This document shows, in pieces, positions 52,615 to 63,474 of a stretch of 64,000 nt of DNA; positions within the stretch are counted from its first letter, which is position 1, and every line of letters begins with the position of its first letter. The stretch is taken from NCBI GenBank assembly GCA_964036045.1, contig OZ038383.1, forward strand, positions 33,251,394-33,315,393. Reading direction: 5' to 3'. The notes beneath the pieces are model-generated. The model was not told where the DNA came from. It saw only the letters and a list, made by a program, of their open reading frames with translations, and ran no database searches. Position numbers and translations under genes: made by a program. This stretch comes from Eutreptiella sp. 'Long Island Sound 2002'. Its lineage: Eukaryota; Euglenozoa; Euglenophyceae; Eutreptiales; Eutreptiaceae.

Positions 52615-52974
52615 CGGCAAAATGCCATAGTGAGGTTTGGCTGTGGTGTTCAAGGCCATTCGCAGTGTCATTGGACAGGCCCAATCTTGCTATTGCTCTG
52701 TACTTGTGTCAACGAGGGATGTTTCACTGGGTTTTGTTTGATGCCCTGACTATCAGCGTGCACGAGACGTTGCATTGGAGGCGCGTGTGCAGTTGTTTGG
52801 TGTTTTTGAGACAGTTTTTCCTATTTCAACCTTTGTCGGTGTCAAATTGAATGCATGATTCCGGCTAATTTGCTATCCAAATATGCCATTTGCCATCATT
52901 GATATTTGGAACTGTATGATTGTTGTACCTTTTTGTGTGACCTAACTCGTTGTGTAAAGTCGGTGTGTTTGTGA

Positions 52975-53424
52975 GACATATTTGACATACCAAATGAAAT
53001 TCCCCTAGCTGGCAACCTTGCCGAGACACTAGAGATGGATACATAGGAAGCCGAGAAAGCGGACGCCCTGAAGCCAGAGCCCTCCATTGGGGAAGCTGTG
53101 TGTGGGGCAGAACTGTAGCTGGGGGGGGAACAAGTGTCGTGTGACACGGAGAAAGGGTAGTATCAAGCACTCTACAAGTGTGCCGGCGATTCCAAGTTAC
53201 GTGGAGTTGCGCCGGACCAAGGTGAACCGGAAGGAATTGAAGATTGACAAAATCATGGAGTGTTGGCAATCACGGCTCATCGATGGGGACAGAAGGTGAA
53301 GGAGGGCCTAATTGAAAAACCCCCTGATGGCCGACTATGGCTTCTGGTGCTCGACGACAAAGGAATGGGATTGGCGCTGTGCAATTTGATCAACGCAACG
53401 GGCTGCTTTGCCTGCCCTGTATGA
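52975..53424 (+). CDS. Gene Q exon 1: hypothetical protein with three UAG codons
   Basis: The frame reads FDIPNEIPLAGNLAETLEMD then T-TAG(53044)-EAEKADALKPEPSIGEAV. It goes on with CGAEL-TAG(53116)-LGGEQVSCDTEKG-TAG(53158)-YQALYKCAGDSKLRGVAP, EPEGIED-TGA(53245)-QNHGVLAI, KEGLIEKPPDGRLWLLVLDD and KGMGLALCNLINATGCFA. It ends at TGA 53422-53424. All segments share one frame and the same acidic-globular character. The single internal TGA weakens the model or marks a mutation. Function unknown. Confidence 0.45.
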
Positions 53425-53478
53425 TGTGCCATGCTGTTGTATTGAGTCAGGGCCTCGTGGGTGATCTCACGCCAACAG

Positions 53479-53718
53479 GGCGTTCCTGCGTCTGATGCAA
53501 TTTGCAAGGATGTGGCAGTTAGGATGAACGAGGTCGAGGACTAGATGACCAACTTTGCTGTGCGCATCATCAAGTTTGCTATGTCCGTTGGGATCAGGCA
53601 AAAGCAGGCTGGCCAACACAAACCCGGAGACGTGTCTAAAACATAAGGTCGTTCCGGGGAATCAAAGTTGACGTTTGAACGGCGTTTTCCAGATTTTCAC
53701 AGTGTAATTGACCAATGA
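53479..53718 (+). CDS. Gene Q exon 2: UAG and UAA in frame
   Basis: Directly after the acceptor CACGCCAACAG the frame reads GVPASDAICKDVAVRMNEVE, D, TAG 53542-53544, MTNFAVRIIKFAMSVGIRQK and QAGQHKPGDVSKT. TAA 53644-53646 is followed by GRSGESKLTFERRF and then TGA 53716-53718. Coding quality is the same before and after each UAR. It is probably spliced to the preceding exon. Confidence 0.45.
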
Positions 53719-54062
53719 TGTCACATATTTCCGAGGCAGTTTGTTGCGATTGTTACCGGATGCCGCCCTGTTTTTGGGCCCGGGGTGAGTGTGTTTTTCG
53801 CGCTTTTGAATCCTTGCAAAAGTCGTTCAAAAACCAGCAGATCTGCTTCAAAAAAGCTTAGGAGGCCTTAATTGCCCGCCCCGGTGACCCTCAAGAAGTC
53901 GAATTTCTTACCCCGAACTGGGGTGTTTTTTTAGGGTATGAAATGCAGGGGGGGGGGGTCACTTTTTCAGTTTATGTTTTATAAGCCGTTTTTTGAACCA
54001 TACCAATGTTCCCTTTCGTAGTAATCAATTTCAAACCCCAAATTAGCCAAATTCAAAAAATG

Positions 54063-54165
54063 AAGCGAAATTTCGCCACTCCTTTGAAAATGGCCGAAAT
54101 CTTACCCCATTTTCATGCATTTTTTCACTCATGAGACGCGAAATTTCGCCACTCCTTCATTATTT
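54063..54165. repeat. GCGAAATTTCGC palindrome cluster (first of five sites)
   Basis: Two copies of GCGAAATTTCGCCACTCC lie about 80 bp apart, the second preceded by GAGAC. Further copies are at 56,688-56,770 (GCAAAATTTCGCCAC and GAGACGCGAAATTTTGC), 58,238-58,258, 58,950-58,970 and 59,812-59,832. All lie between coding blocks of the 54-60 kb gene group. They may be intronic or regulatory elements of one transposon family. Confidence 0.7.
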
Positions 54166-54336
54166 GATGTTTTGATACCCTTATTGTGTATTCCTTTATT
54201 TGTGTGCTAATTTGATTTCATTTGTCCCGAAATTTGTGCCTTTGATGAATTTTATGAACATTCCGACAATCTTGACATGCAGTATGTTCCCTGTTCTGAG
54301 GCAAATATGTGAGTATTTGCTTTGAGGTGACCACAG

Positions 54337-56612
54337 GACAGGGATCCGGCACTCCTAAGGGTGGTTGTGGCAAGTCGTGAGTTTCAGAACGTTGATGACC
54401 TTATGACGAATGTTGCCAATGGGGGCTCTGCAAGGTTATTGCGGACAAATCGACGATCACGGAAGGACTTTACACCGTTGCTGTTTGCCCATGGAATACG
54501 GAAGAAGCCCCGTTGGTACATTGTTTTCTCAAATCAATTGCTATGCTTGTGGCGACTTTTGAGAAATATGGCAGCCACTCATGCACAGTCCAAGGATGTA
54601 CCAATGCCTATTTCATTGAGCCGGAGGACCCGCCGATTGTTGGCTCCCACAGAACTTGTGCATGCACCTATGCCCTCACTTACTGCCAATGCACGAGAAC
54701 AAGCAACTTGGCTTTGGCAAAGCATGCAGAACCACCAGATGGCGCTCTGGTATGACAACTGGGTGAAAAAGAATTATGGCGTGGACCCGCTGCATCTTGA
54801 CCACTCCATCAATTGCACACCTGTGGCCGTGTTACATTTGCCAGCCCTACCACCATTTCAGGGTCATGTCTCACTACTTGATGCCGTTCAGACAATTGGG
54901 GCACGTGTTGATGCTTTACAACTTCGTCATGCGGATCTGTTTCGGCGGGTTTATGCTCTTCCTGACATGATTCAGTGTACCTTTGTCAGAGTCCCCTTGG
55001 ACATTGTGCGGCAGAATGTGCTATCTCTCCGTTGGCACCCAATGATGCTGTCTCAACTACGGTGTGGAACCAAACGGGATCACTTGAAACTGCTAAATAC
55101 AATCCGGCATGTGCAGCAGGCAACTCCTCATGATTTACCACTGTGTGTGGATATGAAGATTCACTATGAGGTCTTGAAATACCTGTATGGGCAGAGTTAC
55201 ACTTCATGGAACTTCCAGTTGCACTGGTCAAGCCTCCCCCTCATCTACGGGGTTTGGCACCCGTAGAAGCATATGACCACCATGCTTTACCGCAACTTTA
55301 TGCCCATTATCTGTCTGATTGAGAGAGTACACACCGACTTCAAGGAAGGGGATGCAGTACCAACAAAGGTTAAGCTCCTTCATATGGAGAAGACAATACT
55401 GCCGCTTTGTCTGAATGCTGGCACTTTTCTACCAAGAGTTCAGGCAAACTTTGATGCATTTGCCATTGTGGCGCAGAATGGACCATTGAACGACATGCAG
55501 TCTAAAAGCAAGGATCTACTTTTGGGGTTGAAGGTGTTGTTGAAGGAGTATTGCCCTGCTGCATTTAGGATTGGTGTCCTTGTGAGGGACTGCAATTGGG
55601 CTCGTAGAGATCCCGGAAGTGGGAAGAATGCCTTGGCAGTGCTGGAGTCCTGTTTGTTGGTTATGCTTTCTTTGGTGGGGGATCAATGGGAGAATGTAGA
55701 GTACATCAAGACATTGGTGGCTGCTCTGGTCACATGGTAGCCTTGGCACTCTCGAACGCCTGGTCGTACTCATAGTGAGGAATATGGGGAGGCTATGTTG
55801 AGCAGGTTGTGTGCACAGTGCCAGATATGGACTACCATTGCATCCGTGAGTGGCACCTCCGAAATTTTTGTAACATTGAGTCAGACCCTGATAGGGAGGA
55901 AGAACCTGCGGTTCTCACTGACAGAGAAGTGTGTGAAGCGGTATGGGTCCAATATGAAGAAGTTTGTTCTGAGTGTGTCTGTTGCATCCTTGCCCATTGT
56001 ACAATGGAAGCCGCCACCCCTTCGGGTAGTAGAAGCCGTTGTGTTGCGTAGTGTAAATGACCTTCGGTTTCCTAGTACATTTGCAGCCGTTCCACCACGT
56101 AGCGTTCTTTTCAGTGTGTTCCACAAATATATTAGGACCCTCCCTCGTAAGAATCCCCCAGGCGATGACCTTCTTACGGTTCTACAGCAAACAGTGCCTC
56201 CATCAATGATTGCCGGGCAACGGAATATGGATATCCAGAGAGTGCAAATTACCCGCCCGCCGAAGCCCAAACCCAAACCCAAACCCAAACCAAGGAAACC
56301 GGTTGCACAGCCAGGCGCCCCTCACCCCCCCCCCCCCCAGACACAGTGCACCCATCGCCAAACCTGCCCCAAGGAATCCAAAACCACCAGCCAAACTTGG
56401 CCCACAGCAACCGCTAAATAGGGTGCAGTATCCGAATGGGGGGGGGACCCAGGTGCGGACAAAGCGAGCGATGACGAGGATGATGGCCCCGAGGTGGCCT
56501 TGTTTGCAGTGCACAGTGACAGTGATAACAGTAGTATGTCGCATGATGACGACATAGTAGCTATTCTGGATGAAGAGGAGGTTTTTGGACCAGATACTTC
56601 ACAATGGGACTG
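54337..56612 (+). CDS. Gene L: ~750-aa transposase-like protein of unknown family, three UAG codons
   Basis: A single frame runs from the acceptor TGACCACAG (54,336) to TGA 56610-56612. It is interrupted only by TAG 55264, TAG 55738 and TAG 56419 (first bases). Landmarks are WLWQSMQNHQMALWYDNWVK, PLCVDMKIHYEVLKYLYG, LIYGVWHP-TAG-KHMTTMLYRNF and LLHMEKTILPLCLNAGTF. Later come a (KP)n basic linker (56,262-56,290) and a strongly acidic end (SDSDNSSMSHDDD, ILDEEEVFG). The HYEVLK...YG...GVWHPxKH...YRxF pattern resembles large, poorly described eukaryotic transposase-like families. Gene K is a damaged paralogue in which the first UAG position is TAC. A frame change may occur at C12 (56,327). Confidence 0.65.
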
Positions 56613-57070
56613 ACATAGCTGTTGTCTTCACAATGTACCAGATGTTGTCCCTTGATTCTGTTGATTATGGTGTTTTTGCATGGAGTGGCAAAATTTCGCC
56701 ACATTTGAGATATTTGGTGTTTTCAATATTGTTTTTAGCACACTTTGGTTTGAGACGCGAAATTTTGCTTCCTTTTGGGTTTTGTGTGTTTTGAGTCTGT
56801 GTCCCACAGGGTATTGTTACACTGCAGCCACTTGTACCACTGATGTGCTATTCATTTTTGTGTGTGATCCCGACTCTCATGATTTTGCGTATTACATTTA
56901 GCTGAGACTGTCATGATGTGTGATGTCAGCTGCTCTCTGCAGCATTCCTGGATTTCCCCTTGCAAAGGCTCTAATTTGGGAATAACTAGTCCGGAAACAA
57001 GCAAACCACCACTGTCTTTCAATGGGATCCATCCCCAGAGCACCCTGATTTCCTCCAGGCCCCCACTGTC
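56613..57070. other. Intergenic/intronic stretch without gene
   Basis: AT-richer than its surroundings; contains two GCGAAATTTCGC-type sites (56,688-56,770). There is no coding frame with protein character. Confidence 0.5.
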
Positions 57071-57397
57071 ATGTCATCCGTACCCCCAAAATCAAACACA
57101 AGTGTGCCTGTGGCCCCAGAGCCTCCCGTATCATCACAACCCTCGCAGGGGTCCTCCGAGGGCCCCAGTCACCGGAATCCGCACGGCCGGGGGAACAAGA
57201 AGGCCACTCCGAAAACAGTCACTCTAGTAGATGCCGTCCAGAAGACAGTGGTGTTATCCCACAAGGTCCTGCGGGTGGATGGCAACCGGGAGCATGGGCA
57301 AATCCGGAAGGTCAGCGACACCAGACTAAAGCTGCTGCTGGAGGATTTGGCAAGGGTACCTCCCGTGGGGCATCAAGGGATTACTGGTCTGGCCTGA
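57071..57397 (+). CDS. Hypothetical protein N-terminus, Pro/Ser-rich then basic
   Basis: From ATG 57071: Pro/Ser-rich leader (SVPVAPEPPVSSQPSQGSS), a basic HGRGNKKATPKTVT segment, then a helical part (SDTRLKLLLEDLARV), ending TGA 57395. The neighbouring frame takes over from about 57,340, so a frameshift or intron probably links it with the next block. Confidence 0.4.
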   Translation: MSSVPPKSNTSVPVAPEPPVSSQPSQGSSEGPSHRNPHGRGNKKATPKTVTLVDAVQKTVVLSHKVLRVDGNREHGQIRKVSDTRLKLLLEDLARVPPVGHQGITGLA

Positions 57398-57884
57398 CAC
57401 ATTGTATGTTGCTGCACTTGCATCTACACGTCTTTCGTTTGTGTACTGGCCTGGGGACGAATTTTCTTCTGTTATTGCCTCAGTGGGTAGCTTCTTGATC
57501 ATTGGTGGTCAGCATGTCTTTTGTGCGGCGAGGAGACTGGCCAGTGAACGTGAGAAAAAAAATCTCGACCCTTTGAGATAGCAACTAGAGTTTGAGTGTA
57601 TGGTTCTGAAGTGGGATACTCCCTTGCGCCAGAGGAGACGCCTAGCCGGCCACCAGCAGACAGCACAGCTGTCAGGCACAGGAGCATGCATGAGTGAGAG
57701 GGCAGTGCTGCTAATGGAGAACTTGGAGGAGCCTGAGAATGCTGATCTCAGTCTCAATGACGTGTGCCGCCAGATGTTGGAGGAGGCTGGACTGACAACC
57801 GATGAAGGAAGCCTGGTGTGTGACTGTTGCTCTGATGCGCATTACTGTCCTGAGCCCGAAAAAATTTGGTTGTATGCCCTGTAG
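57340..57884 (+). CDS. Hypothetical protein with in-frame UAG, zinc-like C-terminus
   Basis: The frame reads LPWGIKGLLVWPDTLYVAAL, then SFLIIGGQHVFCAARRLASE, REKKNLDPLR, TAG 57579-57581 and QLEFECMVLKWDTPLRQRRR. It continues to LVCDCCSDAHYCPEPEK (Cys-rich) and LYAL followed by TAG 57882. The sequence just before and after TAG 57579 is charged helix, and the following codon is CAA. It probably belongs to the same gene as the preceding block. Function unknown. Confidence 0.45.
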
Positions 57885-58010
57885 GATTTTGTGGCATGAC
57901 GCTGGCTACCCTTGGCTAGAATGATTGACACAACCGGCTATACAGCAACTGATGGAATACGCAATTTCGAGAACAGGAGGATCCCCTTGGCACTTGGATG
58001 ATTCAAACCA

Positions 58011-58235
58011 TTGGAGGGGCTCATTGGACCATACCTTGCACAGTGTGCCACATACATGGAGACTCCACGAGGTACTGTTGCAGGACTGGCTAAAGTGGCA
58101 CGTGAATGTCAACGGGAAATGCGATGGGGCTCGATTGTTATGCATCCTGACTGTCCAGAGGAGTTGGTTCACCCATCCCGCAATATGTTGTGCAGGCATC
58201 CTGAATTGCACTATGAAATCATTGAATTCTGCTAA
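58011..58235 (+). CDS. Hypothetical exon
   Basis: The frame reads GLIGPYLAQCATYMETPRGT, VARECQREMRWGSIVMHPD and NMLCRHPELHYEIIEF, ending TAA TAA at 58233-58238 just before a GGCGAAATTTCGC site. The upstream sequence in the same frame is coding-like too but carries TGA near 57,994. An overlapping frame (57,925-58,557) is longer but less protein-like in its first half. Confidence 0.35.
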   Translation: MEGLIGPYLAQCATYMETPRGTVAGLAKVARECQREMRWGSIVMHPDCPEELVHPSRNMLCRHPELHYEIIEFC

Positions 58236-58429
58236 TAATGGCGAAATTTCGCGTCTCAGGTGGAAACATGGTCTGGACACCAAATTTTTCTCTACAACAG
58301 GAACCACATCCGAGATTGTTACCCTGCGGCGTCATATCAAGGGCATTGGTGCATTGAACCTCTGCTGTGAAGACTGGGTGTACACTGATGACATGCCTAT
58401 GCCTCCCTGGGACTATGTGTGCAAGGCCG

Positions 58430-58917
58430 AATTCGGGGCATCCTCAAAATATATAGACGTCAGGAGCCACCTCGCTAGACCTCGGAATTCCTTTGACATT
58501 GCCAGCTCCGAAGGTTCACTTGAAGATAGTCTCTGGTTCTGGTGCAGATGCTACTAGCGGTGAGTCCCCATTTCAGCTTTGTCTTCTGAATCCTACTACC
58601 ATTTTGAATGCTACTGTCATTGGGTTGCCGTTAATACTGGCTGTCATTGAGGTTCCCAAGGGCTGGTCCATGGGTCTACCACCTCTTGCTGTGCGACATG
58701 TTTCAATGGGGAAACCACTGGTGGTTGCTGGTGAATTGGCGGACGTTCGAATCATCATGAGCCAGCTGTAGACTGACCTAGCTGAGGAGGGAGTGAATCA
58801 GGTGAGTGTCATGGTATACAACACTGGCAGCCGCAGTCCGAATTTCACTATGATGCAATCAGTGATGACAATTGACACGTTGACTCCAATTCCAAGGAAG
58901 GTACATTGCCCCCTATG
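58430..58917 (+). CDS. Hypothetical exon with two UAG codons
   Basis: The frame reads NSGHPQNI-TAG(58454)-TSGATSLDLGIPLTLPAPKV, then FQLCLLNPTTILNATVIGLP, VIEVPKGWSMGLPPLAVRHV and ADVRIIMSQL. TAG 58769 follows, then TDLAEEGVNQVSVMVYNTGS, and the frame ends at TGA 58915-58917. Beta-rich globular character is constant across the second TAG. A donor candidate CAG-GTGAGT at 58,799-58,807 offers an alternative end. Function unknown. Confidence 0.45.
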
Positions 58918-59011
58918 AATTGATATCCCAAATCAGCCAAATTCGAAAAATGAAGCGAAATTTCGCCACTCCCGCCATTTTGCCCAATTTGCACCATCTA
59001 TTTAGCTGCCG

Positions 59012-59845
59012 ATGTATGTTACGTTCAGTGAAGGCCCACTACCTAGTATCCTGTGTCCTGAGGCTGTTCAATGGGTGCTAGATGTTCTAAAAGTCCCGAT
59101 GAATCTTACAAACTGGGTGCTGGTGGGGTCTTCCTCTCCAAATCTGGCTATTCAGCTTCACATTCGTCTCAAGTCGGAAATTTCGGTTGTATTTTGTTTC
59201 CTCAAAGGTGCGGTTGATGAACTACCTAAAGAAACCGTTGAGCTCACAACTGGTCCTTTAAGGGAGGCTGACTCTCTGGCCCCAATCTACTGGGAGTTTG
59301 TGTTGCCACAACTGGACACGGGTGTGCCTGTCGACAAGACTAGAATGGCTTATGTACCTGATGACCATGGTGAGCACGACTGCATGGATAGTATGCCGGA
59401 CGCGGATGCCAAGCCCAAGGGAACCCCAAAGCGGAAGGCATCTAAGCCAAAGGCCAAGAAGGGGGCAGCCAGCAATCCCCCCGGTGTCGATGCAGGTGGC
59501 AGTGCCGAGCCCCCAGCAACGCCTATGAAAAGGGCTCGATCACCCTGTGTTGAGGCTCGAGCGGCGCAAGATGATGAGGAGCCGACGCAGCAGCAGAGTC
59601 AACAATTGGTCACGCCACACAAAGGCAATACACATCCACTGTTTGAGCCGAAAGGACAGCCACCGTCACCAGAGGGATTGGAGAGCTTTGCGAATTTGGT
59701 GAGTGGAGGGACTGCACCAGCAGCCCAGCCTCAACAGCAAGCAGTACTGTGGCAAGCAGGCAATGCACTGACAGTATTTCATACCTCAATATGCTGTATT
59801 TTGCCAAATGTGGCGAAATTTCGCGTCTCATTGAGATTTCCTTAA
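59012..59845 (+). CDS. Hypothetical ~277-aa protein with basic and Gln-rich tail
   Basis: From ATG 59012: a globular first half (GPLPSILCPEAVQWVLDVLK, LREADSLAPIYWEFVLPQLD), a Lys/Pro-rich basic region (KRKASKPKAKKG), and a Gln-rich region (EEPTQQQSQQLVTPHKG). The last ~25 codons run over a GGCGAAATTTCGC site, so the true end or a donor probably lies near 59,700 (GTGAGTGG). No family recognised. Its place after L and the adjoining blocks suggests they form one multi-exon or multi-gene unit. Confidence 0.5.
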   Translation: MYVTFSEGPLPSILCPEAVQWVLDVLKVPMNLTNWVLVGSSSPNLAIQLHIRLKSEISVVFCFLKGAVDELPKETVELTTGPLREADSLAPIYWEFVLPQLDTGVPVDKTRMAYVPDDHGEHDCMDSMPDADAKPKGTPKRKASKPKAKKGAASNPPGVDAGGSAEPPATPMKRARSPCVEARAAQDDEEPTQQQSQQLVTPHKGNTHPLFEPKGQPPSPEGLESFANLVSGGTAPAAQPQQQAVLWQAGNALTVFHTSICCILPNVAKFRVSLRFP

Positions 59846-59847
59846 AA

Positions 59848-60604
59848 TGGAGGTGTGTTTCACCATACATCAGTGTACTGGTTCACCGTGTGTCATCTGT
59901 ACACAACAGACCCCCTTCCGTGGACAATGCAATTTGTCCTTGAGTGCTATTTCTTTGAATTTGAATGCCTGTTTTGCATGATTTGCAGTGTCCTCAATTG
60001 CAGGCAAAATGGTCCAACTGGACAATATGGGGCATGATTTCAGCAAAAAATTTCATACGTTTTGCGCTGTGTGCAATTAGGGGGTAGTAATTCACCATTT
60101 TTTTCACCCCACGACTGGCCTTCATTTCACAGACCCCCCCCCCCCACCCCCCGGGCAATTCAGGCCTCCTAAGAAAATTTTTGATTTTTTTTTTGACGTT
60201 TGAGCTCTCAAAATTGAACAACTTCCCACTCAAGTAAGCACACACACACATGCAAAACACAACAACCCTTCACTCACTGCACCCCCATAGTCACATTGAT
60301 GTCTCAAAGGACACCCAAAGAGGCTCCCGGTGTCCCTTAGAGTTCGCAGGATGATGGGGACTCCCAAAGAGCTTGGGTGTCCCAGGCTCGGTCCTCGGCG
60401 GCCGTTTGGCGGGTTCCGCGGGCGCGTACCCGGTGGCGGGCTCTGCGGGTGTGGACCCGATGGCGGCCTCCGCGGCGGCCTCTGCTGGTTTGGAGGTTAG
60501 GGCTTGGCTGGCCGCCTCGTTCGCCTATGTGGGGGGGGGCTTGATGTGTTGCTTCTTCCCCCCCCTCCTGTGGCCTTTTGCCACCGCGCCGTAGCTTTCG
60601 CCTC
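59848..60604. other. No supported gene
   Basis: Holds AT-rich DNA, a C-tract (60,137-60,152), a T-tract and a short duplicated GGCGG segment (60,395-60,480). The Gly/Ala-rich frame at 60,373-60,594 is a translation of that GC-rich segment. The T1 element begins at 60,605. Confidence 0.5.
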
Positions 60605-60980
60605 TGTACTCTTCGTGAACCGGCCGGTTAAATCCGAGATTCACGGTACCGTGAATTTCACCCATTTTTGCTGTGTTTTGCTTGTAACTTGCTGCCAACG
60701 TGTGCGTTTCTCGTGCCGTCTTCGCCCAAAGTGAGATCCAACAAATGTGTGCAAAATAGAGGTTTGAAGCAGCCACATGGTTCAACACATTTGGTGAGAT
60801 TCGCGTGAATGTGAAATTTACGCACCCAAATTCACGCATAAATTCACGCTAGGTTCACAAATTCCCGAGACTGTGAAATTCGCACCAAATTTCGTACGAA
60901 TTTGGTACGAATTTGCCCCAATCTCCACTGTTTCGCTTTCTCACAGCTCTTAAAGCCTTTCTTCGCATCTTCTTTTGACC

Positions 60981-62958
60981 ATGTCCTAGCAGACTCTGTC
61001 ACAGCTCGCCAGCCTGCAGTCGCGCCCCGACCCCGCTGCCGACACCCTCGCCCACTACCAAGCCCTCCCCGTCGCCCACCATCAATTGGAGGAGGCGGCG
61101 TACCAGTCGGGGGCACTGGGGGTGGATGATGTTGTCGGCTGGGCAGCATCCCTCGACCCCTCCCCCAATGTGAACCACATTGACCTCTGCAACGCCACCC
61201 GCAACTCCTACCTTGGGGGGAAGGCCTGGGCCACAACCTTGTGCAGGGAACTGCGCCGCCAACTCCCCTCCCTTAAGATTTTGCATCTGACCCCTCAACC
61301 TGCCACCTTTGACCAACTCCTCAATTCCATGCGCACTAACCCGGTGGGGAAGCCTAAGGACGCCCACGTCCAGGTGTACCCCACCACTAACCTCGTGCAT
61401 ACCCCCCCCCCCCCCACTGCGACATGGCGTGCCTGCACGATCTTGCTGCAGGTGCACCGGCCGACCACTCCTTTTTCCCCTTCTCCTGGCACCTTGCGAG
61501 CCCCCGGTGGTGGGATGATTTGGGCATCACCCCTTTCCATCCCACCATCCCCCCACAGCTACACATCCCCGACATCACCCACCCCACCTTCTGCAGTACA
61601 ACTTCTTTGCAATGGTACCGTGGTGCCTCATGCGCCCCCCCCCTTCATTTCGAGTGAACCCCCCCTCCGCACTGAACTCCTTCCCGACCCCCCTCATGGG
61701 GTGATGGGCAACCCCGACCCCGCCCCCGACAGGGTTGGCCCCTCCCAGCCGCCCCTCAACTTTGTTGATGGGAACGGCTACATGTTCTTCGGGGGCTTAT
61801 GGAAGCACGGGAATGCGAGGAGGAGTGGAACAAGGTGATGAAGGCGTGGGGCAGCGGCGACGAAAAAGTCGTTGCAAAAAATTTTGAGCTCCTTTTCAAC
61901 GCCGCGCGGAGTGAAGATACGGCAAGGGATCCTGAGCTCCCCCGGCGTTGGCAAAGCAAAAGCTCCCTGGGGTCGGCGGTCGGGGGGCCTCTCTTCAAGA
62001 AATTCCACCCCCACCTCACCGAAAGTGTCCCTCAGGTTGGGGACCTCCACGCAGTGACGCGGGGCAGCGTCATTGTGGCGAGTGTGGCGAGCTCCCCCAC
62101 ACCGATGTTGCCACCCACCCCGAAGCGCTCCCCCCCGACAGCAGGGACATCTCGGGGTGCCACCTGAGTTGCTTCCTTTGCTTGTCAGAGGACTACCAGG
62201 TGGCGGTGCACGCGGGGACGGCCCTTGGGGAGGCGGGGGAGGCGCGCTAGGAAACCATTCAGCTGCAGAGGGGGGACATGCTGCTCATGGTTGCCACCAG
62301 CCGCCACCATGGGTTGCCCTCCCCCCCCGACGCCAAGGATGGGCTGCAGGGGGCTTTTTTTAACTTGTGGACCCCCGACCCCCGGCACCGCCACCACCAG
62401 CCCAACACCACGCACCTGGACCCCACCCCCCCCAATGAGGCCCTGGCCGTTGCTGGGGATTTGTCCAGCAGGGACTTGCCCAGCGTGGACCAGGTGTTGT
62501 GGGTGGGGAAGGGGGCGGTTGGGAGCGTGGGGTTGTGGGAGGGTGGTGCTGCCCAGGCCCTCTTCGCCGACGCCCCCGAGGCGGTCCCCGCCGGCCCCCC
62601 CAGCCGCCCCTTCCACCCCACCTTCCTCTCCCGCTCGGCCCCGAGCTCCAACCTGGCGGTCATCGAGGTCGCCGAGCAGTGCATGCTCTTCTTCGTGGGG
62701 AGCGTGCACCAGATCCAGATCGAGATCTGCAAGGGGGACAACGTCGATGCGGAGTCCGAGATCCACTTCGACATGTCGGGCGTTGCTGCCCCGGTGCGGC
62801 CGACCGCGTTGTGGCATCTGGTCAACACTGCCCAAGCGTGGTGGTCGCCCAGATGCTTGAAGGCCGGGGCATGGTCAATCACATGCCCATGTGATTCCAA
62901 GGTGTGCTTGCTTGTGTGTTTGCTTTGTTTATTGGCGAATTGGACGAAATTCACGTGA
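60981..62958 (+). CDS. T1 ORF F: possible 2-oxoglutarate/Fe(II) dioxygenase-like protein
   Basis: ATG 60981 starts MS-TAG(60987)-QTLSQLASLQ, in frame with the following helical sequence. Frames change at C11 (61,401), C10 (61,637), near 61,795 and near 62,060. The last block contains GECGELPHTDVATHPEALPP (HxD near 62,090), SGCHLSCFLCLSEDYQVAVH and GEAR-TAG(62248)-ETIQLQRGDMLLM. SRHHGLPSPPDAKDG and AFFNLWTPD follow, then VAEQCMLFFVGSVHQI near the end. HxD, a GD(M)LLM strand and a distal His resemble the double-stranded beta-helix of 2OG-Fe(II) oxygenases. Such enzymes are known on some eukaryotic transposons, but the assignment is tentative. Ends TGA 62,956. Confidence 0.45.
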
Positions 62959-63120
62959 ATGAATGTGTGTGAATATTGAGGCATTGTGAAATTCGCACGA
63001 ATTTCTGTGAATTTCGTCCAATTTGTTCGTTTTATTGTTGCATTGTTCCATCTTTGCTCCCCCATTCTCCATTGGTGCCTTGCACACTTCTCCCTGTCTG
63101 TAGGTCCCGTTCCACGTTGG

Positions 63121-63474
63121 ACGCATCTTTAGATCGACCACATGTATTATTTTGCAAAGAAGTGGAGAATCTTGTCAAAGTTCTCCTGCTTTGCCATGGA
63201 GGGAAGTCACCGGAGGCTGAAGCGCATGTTGCGCAACAGCGGGGGCCTAAGCCTCCTCCGGGGGAGACTAGGCGTGCAAGTGGTTGTGGACAACTACACC
63301 ATTGACGATAGCCTTTGGTCGCATGGGTGGGATGCGACCAAAAGCGTACAACATGGGCAAGGGCCCATAAGTGTACAAACATATGCAAGCCGTACAAGAA
63401 GACGGCTTCTAACCGACATGCAGCACCTTCAGACTCTACAGCGGCGGTTCCGGTGTCGCAAGAAACGGACATGA
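63121..63474 (+). CDS. T1 ORF G: transposase-like C-terminal exon
   Basis: After a CTGTCTGTAG acceptor (63,104) the frame reads THL-TAG(63130)-IDHMYYFAKKWRILSKFSCF, AMEGSHRRLKRMLRNSGGLS and LLRGRLGVQVVVDNYTIDDS. A basic tail ends at TGA 63472-63474. The FAKKWR..FS...ME..H..LKR pattern is shared with the 3-prime half of gene E (FFAEKWRN..FSSIPME.RH..YKRRLK), where it follows a W..HW motif. It is probably the end of a transposase whose earlier exons are missing here or belong to ORF F. Function inferred. Confidence 0.5.
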
